A stretch of 39,936 nt of DNA from assembly GCF_945952365.1 (NCBI RefSeq), contig NZ_CAMFHX010000023.1:1-39936 (forward strand), in the 5' to 3' direction. Source of the DNA: an uncultured Cetobacterium sp. Lineage in GTDB: Bacteria; Fusobacteriota; Fusobacteriia; Fusobacteriales; Fusobacteriaceae. Shown here piece after piece: positions 22,301 through 31,120 of this stretch; within the stretch, counting starts at the first letter, position 1; every line of letters starts with the position of its first letter. The notes under the pieces are model-generated. The model ran no database searches. It was not told the DNA's origin and saw only the letters and a list, made by a program, of their open reading frames with translations. The translations under genes and the position numbers were made by a program.

Positions 22301-24832
22301 TTATTTTAATATATTTTCTCCAGCTCTTTTTCCAAAAACAATTATTTCAGTGATAGCATTTCCTCCTAATCTATTTGTTCCATGAAGACCTCCAACAATC
22401 TCTCCAGCTGCAAATAATCCCTCTATTATACTACCTTTTTTATCAAGAACTTGGTTCTGATTATTAATACGAACTCCACCCATTGTATGATGAACTGCAG
22501 GAGCTACTTTTTGAATATAAAATGGTCCTTTCTCTATAGATACAAGGGTCCCTCTTCTATTGAAATCTAAATCCTTTTTATTTCTAACAAAACTATTATA
22601 TCTTTCAATTGTCTTTAAAAGATTTTCTTCATCAATATTCATAAAATTAGCAGCTTCTTCTAAGCTATCTGAAATTGCAATTAAGTTAGAATTTTTTAAT
22701 CTCTCAACCTCTTCTTTATTTTTACTAACATAGCTAGTTATAGCTTCAACTTCTTTACTCCAAACTAAGTATCCAACACCATTTTCTTGTTCAAGTATAG
22801 CTTCTGAAACGGTGTCTCTTCTTTCTAATTCCTCAACAAATCTATCACCTGATTTATTAACTAATATAGCTCCATCAAATCTACTTCCACCCACATGAGA
22901 AAGCTCTCCTGTTTCTGGATTAGATATTGGGAATGTTTGAATATATTCCATTTGGATAAAGTCAGCTCCAACTTTTTCACACATTAAATGTCCATCACCC
23001 GTTATTCCACTTATATTTGTTGTTTTATATCTCTCATCTAAACTTGGATTGTATTTTTTTCTTAACTCTATATTTCCACTAAAGCCACCGGTCGCTAAAA
23101 TAACCCCTTTTTTAGCCATAAACTTAACATCTTTTTCTTCAATAGTTGCTAAAATTCCAACTACCTTTGAATCATTTTCAGTTATTAACTCTTTAGAACG
23201 AACTCCTGTTCTAATATCCACTCCCAAAGATACGGCTTTAGCTCTAAGCTTTGCAATTAGTTCAACAGCATATTTACCAGAAAATACTGCTGCTCTTGGT
23301 ACTGTATGTCCTCCAAAATGGATAAGTTCATTTTTAAAAGAAACCTTGATCTCATCTTTAAGCCATCTATATATTGGTAGTGCTTCATTGACAAAAATAT
23401 CAAGAAGTTCGTGAGAGTTTTTATTATCTCCACCTAAAAGAATATCTTTTTTATAAAGTTCCACTGAATCTTTGATATCTTTCTCTATCTGTGCATCATT
23501 TCCAGGAATATTTATTCCACCCATAGAAATAAGAGTATTTCCACCTATAGACGACATTTTCTCTAATAAAACTACCTTAGCTCCTTTAGAAGCTGCAGAA
23601 ATAGCTGCTGATAATCCAGCCCCTCCAGCTCCTACAATAACAACATCAAAATTTTCAATCGGCTTTATAATCTTCTTACTTGCACCATCTCCTATTTTAA
23701 CTAAGTTTTCAGCTTCAAGCATTTGAATTTCAAGTTTATCAAAATTTTCTCCAGCTTCAATTAAAGCATTTTTTACAGCTTCTCTAATACCTCTTGAGCT
23801 CATAGAACATCCAGAAACATTAGGTATTAAAATACTATTAGCTTCTAATATTGATTTTGGTATCTGAACAAAAGCTGGATCTGAAATTATTTTAGTTTCA
23901 TTGTGAGAAAGAATCTCTATATTTTTTATAGTATTCTCAACAATCTCTATTTCTACAGAAATATCTCCTCCATATCCTTTTCCAATTCCTATAAATTTTC
24001 CATTTTTCATTTTTCTCTCCTCGTCGAATATAACTGTTTTTATAGGAATCTGAATCTCTGTTATGTATTCATTTTTGTTTCGAGATAAAAATGAATTTAT
24101 AATATCAATCTCATAGATAACAGGCTCAACATTAATTTTATTTAAAGATATATAATCTAAAATTTTTTTCAAAGCTTCCTCTCTATTTCCATATCTATAT
24201 CTTATTGTTATATACTCATTTTTTTTAATCTTTTCTATATTTTTTAAATAATTCTCATTTTTAAAAAGTAAAAATTCACTTATTTTTTCACTTGAACATC
24301 CCTTAGAATTTAGTAATTTAAACTGTTTACCAAGATGAGCACTGCCACACTCAACAGATGCCTCAATAATTTTATAAATATCAAAAATCGAGTTATTTAA
24401 ATCTTTATTGGTAATAATATCTAAATTATATAAGAATTTTTCCGGTAAACATTTCAATATAATTTTATCTACTTCTAAATATGAAAACTCATCTAAAAGA
24501 TTTTGAAGTCTTTTTTTACTATTTTTTAGATTCTCAATTTCAATATCTATATCTTCGATTTTCTTTTTATAAATATCAAAAAAACCATTCATATCTCTAG
24601 ATTCTGCATCGTCAAATCTTTTTTTTATCTCTTCTAAAGAAAATCCGTTATCTTTAAGAGTAATTATATTTTGTAATTTTAAAATCTGATACTCACTATA
24701 ATATCTATAACCATTATTTGGATCAACATAATCTGGTTTTAAAATACTATTTTCATCGTAATATCTCAGAGTTTTATTTGAAAGTCCTGTTATTTTTGAT
24801 ATCTCACCAATCAAATACAACTCTTTTTTCAT
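22301..24832 (-). CDS. MerR regulator fused to an FMN-binding / fumarate-reductase-like flavoprotein
   Basis: An 843-residue protein with an unusual order of parts. Residues 1-70 are a MerR winged helix (LIGEISKITGLSNKTLRYYDENSIL, then NGYRYYS). Residues 75-115 form the MerR coiled coil. Residues 118-265 resemble a BmrR/GyrI effector-binding domain. Residues 275-360 are an FMN_bind domain, with S343 in SGCS at the place where SGAT is normally flavinylated. Residues 385-843 are an FAD-binding-2 reductase: VVIVGAGGAGLSAA, GDRFVEELERRD, HHTMGG and NRLGGNAI. Compared with fumarate reductases the substrate histidine of the IQ-x-HP motif is replaced (IQTFP), so another enoate is likely. It overlaps the AcuI-like gene by 4 nt. 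A regulator that carries its own redox enzyme is not an architecture I recognise. Confidence 0.88.
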   Translation of the reverse strand: MKKELYLIGEISKITGLSNKTLRYYDENSILKPDYVDPNNGYRYYSEYQILKLQNIITLKDNGFSLEEIKKRFDDAESRDMNGFFDIYKKKIEDIDIEIENLKNSKKRLQNLLDEFSYLEVDKIILKCLPEKFLYNLDIITNKDLNNSIFDIYKIIEASVECGSAHLGKQFKLLNSKGCSSEKISEFLLFKNENYLKNIEKIKKNEYITIRYRYGNREEALKKILDYISLNKINVEPVIYEIDIINSFLSRNKNEYITEIQIPIKTVIFDEERKMKNGKFIGIGKGYGGDISVEIEIVENTIKNIEILSHNETKIISDPAFVQIPKSILEANSILIPNVSGCSMSSRGIREAVKNALIEAGENFDKLEIQMLEAENLVKIGDGASKKIIKPIENFDVVIVGAGGAGLSAAISAASKGAKVVLLEKMSSIGGNTLISMGGINIPGNDAQIEKDIKDSVELYKKDILLGGDNKNSHELLDIFVNEALPIYRWLKDEIKVSFKNELIHFGGHTVPRAAVFSGKYAVELIAKLRAKAVSLGVDIRTGVRSKELITENDSKVVGILATIEEKDVKFMAKKGVILATGGFSGNIELRKKYNPSLDERYKTTNISGITGDGHLMCEKVGADFIQMEYIQTFPISNPETGELSHVGGSRFDGAILVNKSGDRFVEELERRDTVSEAILEQENGVGYLVWSKEVEAITSYVSKNKEEVERLKNSNLIAISDSLEEAANFMNIDEENLLKTIERYNSFVRNKKDLDFNRRGTLVSIEKGPFYIQKVAPAVHHTMGGVRINNQNQVLDKKGSIIEGLFAAGEIVGGLHGTNRLGGNAITEIIVFGKRAGENILK
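24010..24022 (-). promoter_or_regulatory. Internal ribosome-binding site and ATG within the fusion gene
   Basis: GAGGAGAG (24022-24015) lies about six bases before an in-frame ATG (24010-24008) at codon 275. This is exactly the border between the effector-binding and FMN-binding domains. Translation from it would give a separate 569-residue flavoreductase alongside the full-length fusion. The signal is as strong as those of ordinary genes in the window; use is unproven. Confidence 0.5.
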
Positions 24833-25812
24833 AACTTAACAACTACTCTTCCTTTATTTCTACCTTTTAAAATGAGTTCAATTTTATCATTTAAATCTTC
24901 TAATGTAATCTCTGTAGAAAGCTTATCTAAATCATCAATCTTCCAATCTGTAGAAAGTTTGTTCCATAAAAGCTCTCTTTCACTCGTACTAATTTGAACA
25001 GAGTCTACTCCATAAAGAGTTACCCCTCTTATTATAAAAGGATAAACAGATGATTCGAATGAAGCGCCTGCAACATTTCCACAAGTTGTTGCTACTCCAT
25101 TGTATTTTAAAGATTTTATACCTGTAGAAAGAATATTTCCACCAACTGTATCTATGACTCCAGCATAGATTCCCTTTAATATTGGTCTTGAAGTGTCATC
25201 TACATCAGATCTTTTTATAACTCTTTTGGCTCCAATATTTAATAAGAATTCACTTTCTTCAGCTTTACCTGTAACTCCTACAACTTCATACCCTAACTCG
25301 CTTAAAATTTTAACTGCAACTGATCCTACACCACCTGTAGCTCCTGTTACTAAAATTTCTCCATCTTCAGGCTTTATTTCTCCTTTAACAATCAGTTTAT
25401 AAACTGAAATTGCAGCAGTTAAACCAGCTGTTCCATAAATCATGCTCTCTTTTAATGTCATATTCTTAGGAAGAGGTACCACCCATTCAGATGGAACTTT
25501 TACGAATTCTTGGTACCCTCCTGAAGTGTTCATTCCAAAATCATAACCAGTCACAATAACTTCTGTTCCAGGTTTTAACTCTGGATTTTTACTTTCTACA
25601 ATTACACCTGCAGCATCAATACCTGGTGTATGTGGATAAACTTTTGTTACACCTCTATTTCCATTCGCTGATAAAGCATCTTTATAGTTTAATGAACTAT
25701 AACTAACCTTAATTAAAGTGTCGTGATCAGGTAAATCATCTAAATTTTTTTCCACAATGCTTCTATCTAAAGAATCTCCAATTTCTGTTACTAAAAAAGC
25801 TTTAAACTTCAT
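24829..25812 (-). CDS. acuI: AcuI/YhdH-type NADPH-dependent enoyl (acryloyl-CoA) reductase
   Basis: Zinc-independent medium-chain reductase of 327 residues. The opening (FKAFLVTEIG...), SSLNYKDALSANG (about 40-52), the PHTPGIDAAGVIVES stretch and the NADPH-binding VTGATGGVGSVAVKIL (about 154-169) match the YhdH/AcuI group. Characterised members reduce acryloyl-CoA to propionyl-CoA. ATG 25812 has TGGAGGAA. It is the first gene behind a MerR-type promoter and its stop overlaps the start of the MerR-flavoprotein gene (ATGA), so the two are coupled. This suggests a shared role in sensing and reducing alpha,beta-unsaturated compounds such as acrylate (inferred). Confidence 0.88.
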   Translation of the reverse strand: MKFKAFLVTEIGDSLDRSIVEKNLDDLPDHDTLIKVSYSSLNYKDALSANGNRGVTKVYPHTPGIDAAGVIVESKNPELKPGTEVIVTGYDFGMNTSGGYQEFVKVPSEWVVPLPKNMTLKESMIYGTAGLTAAISVYKLIVKGEIKPEDGEILVTGATGGVGSVAVKILSELGYEVVGVTGKAEESEFLLNIGAKRVIKRSDVDDTSRPILKGIYAGVIDTVGGNILSTGIKSLKYNGVATTCGNVAGASFESSVYPFIIRGVTLYGVDSVQISTSERELLWNKLSTDWKIDDLDKLSTEITLEDLNDKIELILKGRNKGRVVVKL

Positions 25813-25845
25813 AATATTCCTCCAAAATATTTATTTTATATTAAG

Positions 25846-25876
25846 ATTATAAACCATACCCTTGGGTTAAAGTCAA
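25846..25876 (-). promoter_or_regulatory. MerR-type promoter with 19-bp spacer
   Basis: -35 TTGACT (25876-25871) and -10 TATAAT (25851-25846) are separated by 19 bp, the over-long spacing that MerR proteins correct by twisting DNA. The spacer holds a dyad, ACCCAAGGGT, plus AACC/GGTT outer matches. It drives the reductase and the MerR fusion, so the fusion probably activates its own operon. Confidence 0.8.
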
Positions 25877-25997
25877 CATATTAAGATTTTATGAAAAAAA
25901 TATATAAATCCTTTTATAAAATTTAGAATATAAAAAAGATTAAAGTTTATTATACTGAATAATAAATATAAGTAATATTTGATTAGAGGAGGAAATT

Positions 25998-26897
25998 ATG
26001 AAAAAAATAGCCCTGATTTTTTTAGCTTTATTTAATTTAACTTTTTCAGCCGAGGTTATATTAAGAAAAGAATTATCCTATGAAAAATACACTTTAGATC
26101 ATTTTTATAAATATAAGAATGTAGATAGAGAGTTTCAATGGAAAAAAATCGAAGATAAAATATCTAATATTGAAAACTTTAAAAAAGAGTACACTAAAAT
26201 AGGAACTTTAAGAAATTTTAGAAATTCAAATGGAAATCCTGCTCAATTAGAGAATTTTCTAACATCACCAGAAAGAGACAAATACGGTGTTCGAAGACAC
26301 CAAGGTATACCTTTATACGAATCTTTAAATAAAAAACCAATAAGATATGGATGGGATGGTTCTTTCGTAGGAATTTTAGATGAAAAAGAGGGGTTCGTAA
26401 AAATAAAAATAGAAAGTATTGAAGGAGAATGGTGGACTCCTAAAAAATATGTAAAACAGATATCAAATACACCTACAGATAAATTGATATTCATAGATAG
26501 AAAAAATCAAAATATAGTAACACTACAAAAAAATAATAGTGAATGGTTAATTAGAAGTATGAATCCAGCTACAACAGGTTTAGATAGACTACCACATAAT
26601 TATCCAACTCCTTTAGGAACTTTTGTTATTCAAGATAAAAAACCTAGAATGAACTATTTGAAACTAGGAAGCTCTTCTCAAATTGCAGGATTTGCTCCTC
26701 ATGCCACTAGATTTTCAGGAGGCGGATATATTCACGGGATACCTGTAGAACTTCCTAGAACAAGTATTATTGAGTATTCTCCAACTTTAGGTTCAACACC
26801 TAGATCTAGAATGTGTGTTAGAAATGCTTCGTCTCATGCTAAGTATGTTTATGATTGGGTAAAACCATTAAATACTTTACTAATTGTTATCGAGTAG
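25998..26897 (+). CDS. Secreted L,D-transpeptidase (YkuD domain)
   Basis: Exported protein of 299 residues with a signal peptide ending at about residue 18 (NLTFSA). A middle region with SH3-like character (about 90-155) precedes the YkuD catalytic domain (about 160-299): GTFVIQDK, His246 in GYIHGIP and nucleophile Cys273 in SRMCVRN. Such enzymes crosslink peptidoglycan through meso-diamino acids or attach proteins to it. It is the first of three tightly packed genes, 9 nt before the Na/Pi-cotransporter-like gene. The usual SxGC(I/V)R reads SRMCVR here, within family variation. Confidence 0.87.
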   Translation: MKKIALIFLALFNLTFSAEVILRKELSYEKYTLDHFYKYKNVDREFQWKKIEDKISNIENFKKEYTKIGTLRNFRNSNGNPAQLENFLTSPERDKYGVRRHQGIPLYESLNKKPIRYGWDGSFVGILDEKEGFVKIKIESIEGEWWTPKKYVKQISNTPTDKLIFIDRKNQNIVTLQKNNSEWLIRSMNPATTGLDRLPHNYPTPLGTFVIQDKKPRMNYLKLGSSSQIAGFAPHATRFSGGGYIHGIPVELPRTSIIEYSPTLGSTPRSRMCVRNASSHAKYVYDWVKPLNTLLIVIE

Positions 26898-26906
26898 AGT
26901 GATTTT

Positions 26907-28448
26907 ATGATTTGGAATATTTTAATCGAATTCATAGGTAGTTTAGGAATATTTTTATATGCACTCGAATTGATTTCAAAAGAAAGTCAAAAAATTTTCG
27001 GTGAAAATATAAAAGAATATTTAAAAAAATTAACTCAAAATAAATACAAGTCTATTGCTACTGGAGCTATTGTAACAGGAATAATTCAATCGTCTTCGGT
27101 TGTATCAGTTTTAATTGTTAGTTTGGTAAATTCGGGTATTTTAACTTTAAAAGATTCAATAGGACTGATTTTAGGAACTAATATTGGTACTACTGCAACT
27201 GGTTGGATATTTAGTTTTAAAATAACTAATTTTTCAATACCTTTAATAGCTATAGGAAGTACAATCTATTTTTTTTCAAGCAAAGAGATTCAAAAATCAA
27301 AAGGAAAGTTTATATTTGGTTTTGGGTTATTACTTTTAGGTTTACAATATATGAGTAGTTCTATAAATCCTTTAAGAAATAATGCTGATTTTATAGCTCT
27401 TTTTACACTCTTTAAAGCTGATACTTATTCTAATATAATAAAAATTGTTGCTATAGGTACAGTTGTTACAGCTATAATCCAATCCTCTTCTGCGGCAGTA
27501 GGAATTATCTTAACACTGGCTCTTCAAGGATTAATAAATTTAGAAACGATATTAGCTTTAATATTAGGAACAAATATAGGAACAACAATCACTCCTGTTA
27601 TTTCTGCCTTAAATAGTAATTACGAAGCTAAAAGAACGGCATTACTCTGTTTTTTTATAAAGTTTATTTTAGCTATATTCTTTATTATAATATTTCCTTC
27701 ATATGTAAAAATTATAGAGATTTTAACAGCATCTAATGGAATAGCAATAAAAACTGCTGTAGCAAACACTTTTGTAAATGTTATAAATACTCTTATATTT
27801 TTACCTTTCTTTGGAACTATTGAAAGAATGTTTGCTAATATTTATAAAGGAAAAGTTGATAAAAAATCGATTTCAGTAACAGAGTTAAATACATTTTTAG
27901 AAATAACATCAAATACAATGATAAACATTTTTAATAAAGAGATAATTAAAGTTATGAATATTATTGAAGAGATTTTTGAAAAAAATGAAGATAAAAAAAG
28001 TTATAAAAAAATTACACTTATAGAAAAAGAGGTGCTTGAGTATTTCATTTTAAAATCTAATACTTTAGAAAAAAATATAGATAGTTTTAAAATTTATAGA
28101 TATATTAAGATTCTAATTGAACTAAAAATCATAGCAAAATATCTATTAAAAATAAAAAAAAGCTTATTAAAAGAGAATCTGAGAAAAGAGATTATGAATT
28201 TTTATAAAGTTTTAAATATTATTTTTGATGATATTAGAATATCTTATGAAGATAAAAAAGTTGATCAGTTAGAAACTTCTTATGAAAATATACTTTTTTT
28301 AGAAAAAGAAATCAGTAGTTTCGAAGAAAAAGAATCAAATTTAGAAAACTTAAAAATATTAACATTATATAAACGAATAATCGTTCATTTTAAAGATTTA
28401 GTAAAATTAAACCAAAAAATATTTGGAGGAAAAAATGATCGGAATTGA
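26907..28448 (+). CDS. Na/Pi-cotransporter family protein (NptA/YjbB-like) with PhoU-like tail
   Basis: Membrane protein of 513 residues. Two inverted Na_Pi_cotrans repeats carry the QSSS motifs, GIIQSSSVVSVLIVSLVNSG (about 57-76) and AIIQSSSAAVGIILTLALQG (about 188-207), each followed by LGTNIGTT. After about residue 320 the C-terminal 190 residues are helical and charged, resembling the PhoU domain of YjbB. Family members move phosphate with Na+, in E. coli YjbB probably outward. It overlaps the antiporter gene by 14 nt. Confidence 0.88.
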   Translation: MIWNILIEFIGSLGIFLYALELISKESQKIFGENIKEYLKKLTQNKYKSIATGAIVTGIIQSSSVVSVLIVSLVNSGILTLKDSIGLILGTNIGTTATGWIFSFKITNFSIPLIAIGSTIYFFSSKEIQKSKGKFIFGFGLLLLGLQYMSSSINPLRNNADFIALFTLFKADTYSNIIKIVAIGTVVTAIIQSSSAAVGIILTLALQGLINLETILALILGTNIGTTITPVISALNSNYEAKRTALLCFFIKFILAIFFIIIFPSYVKIIEILTASNGIAIKTAVANTFVNVINTLIFLPFFGTIERMFANIYKGKVDKKSISVTELNTFLEITSNTMINIFNKEIIKVMNIIEEIFEKNEDKKSYKKITLIEKEVLEYFILKSNTLEKNIDSFKIYRYIKILIELKIIAKYLLKIKKSLLKENLRKEIMNFYKVLNIIFDDIRISYEDKKVDQLETSYENILFLEKEISSFEEKESNLENLKILTLYKRIIVHFKDLVKLNQKIFGGKNDRN

Positions 28449-30117
28449 TGAGACAAATATATTTTATCTACTACTTCAACTTTCTATAATCTTTGTATCA
28501 ACAAATTTTATAAATAGTTTTTTGAAGAAAATAAACCAACCCACTATAACAGGTGATTTATTAATAGGGATTATTTTAGGTCCTACAATATTAGGTACAT
28601 TTTTTCCTAAAATATATAACTTTATATTCCCACAAAATCTTGTCCAAGTAGCTATGTTAGATACATTAGGGTGGTTTGGATTATTTTTAGTACTTTTGTC
28701 AACTGGAATAGAAGTAGATTTTTCAAGTATTTGGAAACAAAGAAAAAATGCAATAGTTATTTCTGCTTCAGATATAGTAATACCTATACTATTCTCTATG
28801 ATTTTTATTTATTTTTTACCTAATATATATTTTGAATTTAGTGATAATAAATTTATAACCTCTTTTTTTATATCCGTTATTATGACAATAAGTGCTCTTC
28901 CTATTGCTATTAGAGCTTTACGAGAAGTTGGAATAATGAAAAGTGATTTAGGATTTTTAATAATATCAGCACTCACAATTAACGATATAATTGGATGGAT
29001 TATATTTACACTTTTACTTTCTCTTTTTTCACTGAAATCTTTTAATTGGGAGATAGCTCTAAAAATCGTAGTATATACTGGAATTTTTACATTTTTAGCT
29101 CTAAATATAGGAAAAAAAGTTGTAAATTGGCTCTTTTCAAAAGTTGTTAATCAAGATAGTGATGGTATTCAAGGAGTGCTAACTATTTTAATATCAACTG
29201 GTGTTATTTTTGGTTTGATAACTTTAGAGATTGGCATTCATACACTTTTTGGATTTTTTATAGCTGGAATTGTAGCTGGTGATTCACCGATTTTCACAAA
29301 AAGTGCTAGAAACACCGTACATAATTTTGTATATTCTATATTTGCATCTTTATTCTTTGTAAATATTGGTTTGAAAATCAATTTTTTTGAAAATTTCAAC
29401 CTATTCTTAGCTCTTTTTATAACTGTTGTTGGTGTTGCTGGTAGATACTTAGGAGCTTGGATTGGTTCAACTTTATCAAATAAAACAAAATATAGAAATA
29501 TAATATCAATAGCTCATACTCCTGGAGGAGAGATGCACATAGTCGTGAGTCTGATAGCTTTAAGTTTCGGATTATTAAATAAAGAATTATTTGTAGCGAT
29601 AGTTTTCGCAGCAATTCTTTCGTCTATAATTGGTGGTCCTTGGTTATCATTTGCTTCTAAACGTTTTAACTATTTAGAAAGTTTTGAAATTTTAATATAT
29701 CCAGGAATAAAATTAAAAGCTCAAAACAAAAAAGAAGCGCTTTGTAAATTGTTAAATCAATTAAATTTAGAATACAATGAAACTAATATTTTAGAAAATG
29801 CTTTACATAGAGAAGAGATTAGTTGCTCTGGATTAGAAAATAGCATTGCTATTCCCAAAGGAAATATAAAAGGTGAAACTAAAACAAAAATTTTATATGC
29901 ACGCTTAGAAAATCCTATAAATTGGGACTCTTTAGATGGAAAATTTACTAAAAATATATTCTTAATATTAACTACTGAAAATGAGGAAGAAAATCAAATT
30001 AAAATAGTTAAAAAACTTACAGAGTTTTCTAAAAAATGTGATGCTATCAGTGAAATAAATACAATAGTTTTAGAAAAAGATGTTGAAAAATATATATTAG
30101 AAAAAATTCTAATATAA
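28435..30117 (+). CDS. Cation:proton antiporter (CPA2/Kef type) with degenerate EIIA-like tail
   Basis: Membrane antiporter of 560 residues; about 12-13 helices fill residues 1-405. The ion-site region contains LTINDIIGWIIFTLL (about 178-192) and the family motifs GDLLIGIILGPTILG near the start and HTLFGFFIAGIVAG. The C-terminal ~130 residues resemble a PTS EIIA (fructose/mannitol) domain: HREEISCSGLENSIAIPKG. In EIIA the phosphorylated residue is the His of AIPHG; here it is Lys475, so the domain cannot be phosphorylated in the normal way and may act as a sensor. I start at ATG 28435; a TTG 12 bases earlier overlaps the ribosome site. It is last in the operon before a terminator. Confidence 0.87.
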   Translation: MIGIDETNIFYLLLQLSIIFVSTNFINSFLKKINQPTITGDLLIGIILGPTILGTFFPKIYNFIFPQNLVQVAMLDTLGWFGLFLVLLSTGIEVDFSSIWKQRKNAIVISASDIVIPILFSMIFIYFLPNIYFEFSDNKFITSFFISVIMTISALPIAIRALREVGIMKSDLGFLIISALTINDIIGWIIFTLLLSLFSLKSFNWEIALKIVVYTGIFTFLALNIGKKVVNWLFSKVVNQDSDGIQGVLTILISTGVIFGLITLEIGIHTLFGFFIAGIVAGDSPIFTKSARNTVHNFVYSIFASLFFVNIGLKINFFENFNLFLALFITVVGVAGRYLGAWIGSTLSNKTKYRNIISIAHTPGGEMHIVVSLIALSFGLLNKELFVAIVFAAILSSIIGGPWLSFASKRFNYLESFEILIYPGIKLKAQNKKEALCKLLNQLNLEYNETNILENALHREEISCSGLENSIAIPKGNIKGETKTKILYARLENPINWDSLDGKFTKNIFLILTTENEEENQIKIVKKLTEFSKKCDAISEINTIVLEKDVEKYILEKILI

Positions 30118-30120
30118 GAA

Positions 30121-30163
30121 AAAAATCCCTGACCTGAGAAAATTTCTAAGGTCGGGGTTTTCT
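30121..30163 (+). terminator. Intrinsic terminator after the antiporter gene
   Basis: An imperfect stem, AAATCCCTGACCT with AGGTCGGGGTTTT (one unpaired base, one G-U), is followed by a T-rich tract four bases after the antiporter stop codon. Confidence 0.75.
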
Positions 30164-30238
30164 ATTTTTTCTGATATCGATAAATATAATATTTTATTTA
30201 CGAATCTTTTATCAAGCCTATCTTATTGTGATGGTAGT

Positions 30239-31054
30239 TTATTTCCAAATTATATTAGGTTTTCTTCTTGGAGTAGTCCTTCTGTACTTTATATTTGGAT
30301 AACCCACTACCATACATGCCACTAAGTTTTGAGATTTGTCAATTCCTAAAAACTCTTTTATTGCTGGATTTTCCTCTGCTGCTCTCACTAAGAAACCACT
30401 AAATACAGTCCCTAATCCCAAAGCATCCACCATCAACTTCATATTTGCAGAAGCCAATCCTGCATTAAGAGCATGCTCTGACGTAACCATAATAAGAGCC
30501 GGTGCTTTAAAGAATAAATTGTCCTCTCCATCAGGATTTATAATAAAATCATCATGCATCTTTATCCACATCCCTGCATATTTTTTATACAAAGGATTTG
30601 TTGAATTTTCTAAAATATGATGTCCCATAGCTTTAAGAGTTTCTAAAGTCATTTTTCTAACATCTTGAATACTCTCTTTCACCACAACATAGTTTACATT
30701 TTGTGCATTACTTGCTGTTTGAGTAAATCTTCCAGCTTCTATTATTTTTAATATTTTTTCATTCTCTACATCTTGATTCTTAAAATGTCTAATTGTTCTT
30801 TCAAATCTTATAAAGTTTAAAAGATTATCTGCATCTAATTCAAAGCTATCTTTATCATATTCTATTACATCATTCATATCATATTCATCTGTAGAAATTG
30901 CTGCCACAGGGCAAACAGCTATACAGTGACCACACTTAAAACATCTTACATTTTTTATTTCAGCTTTTCCCTCTACCATCTCGATATCTTTTACAAAACA
31001 ATCCTTAGTACACAGCTCACACCCGATACATTTTTCAGTATTAACCTTAAACAT
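30239..31054 (-). CDS. Nitroreductase with N-terminal 2x[4Fe-4S] ferredoxin domain
   Basis: Protein of 271 residues. The N-terminal 60 residues hold two ferredoxin motifs: CIGCELCTKDC and CFKCGHCIAVCP. A nitroreductase (FMN) domain follows from about residue 80, with RRS-like FERTIRHFKNQ, NAQNVNYVVV and a C-terminal VGYPNIKYRRTTPRR. Such ferredoxin-nitroreductase fusions are common in anaerobes; their substrates are mostly unknown. The start is ATG 31054 with GGAGGAT upstream. It lies 66 nt downstream of the sensor kinase gene, on the same strand, possibly a separate unit. Confidence 0.9.
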   Translation of the reverse strand: MFKVNTEKCIGCELCTKDCFVKDIEMVEGKAEIKNVRCFKCGHCIAVCPVAAISTDEYDMNDVIEYDKDSFELDADNLLNFIRFERTIRHFKNQDVENEKILKIIEAGRFTQTASNAQNVNYVVVKESIQDVRKMTLETLKAMGHHILENSTNPLYKKYAGMWIKMHDDFIINPDGEDNLFFKAPALIMVTSEHALNAGLASANMKLMVDALGLGTVFSGFLVRAAEENPAIKEFLGIDKSQNLVACMVVGYPNIKYRRTTPRRKPNIIWK

Positions 31055-31120
31055 AAAATCATCCTCCAAATAAAAATTTATTTACTCATTATATTATATA
31101 CCATTCTCCCAATAATTATA

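Noticed and set aside
23049-23414. A + strand ORF inside the MerR-flavoprotein gene
   Set aside because: It has no ribosome site or domain character and lies wholly antisense to a clear coding sequence. Similar antisense frames at 651-884, 7171-7422, 11008-11403, 29417-29614, 34418-34783 and 38978-39382 were dropped for the same reason.
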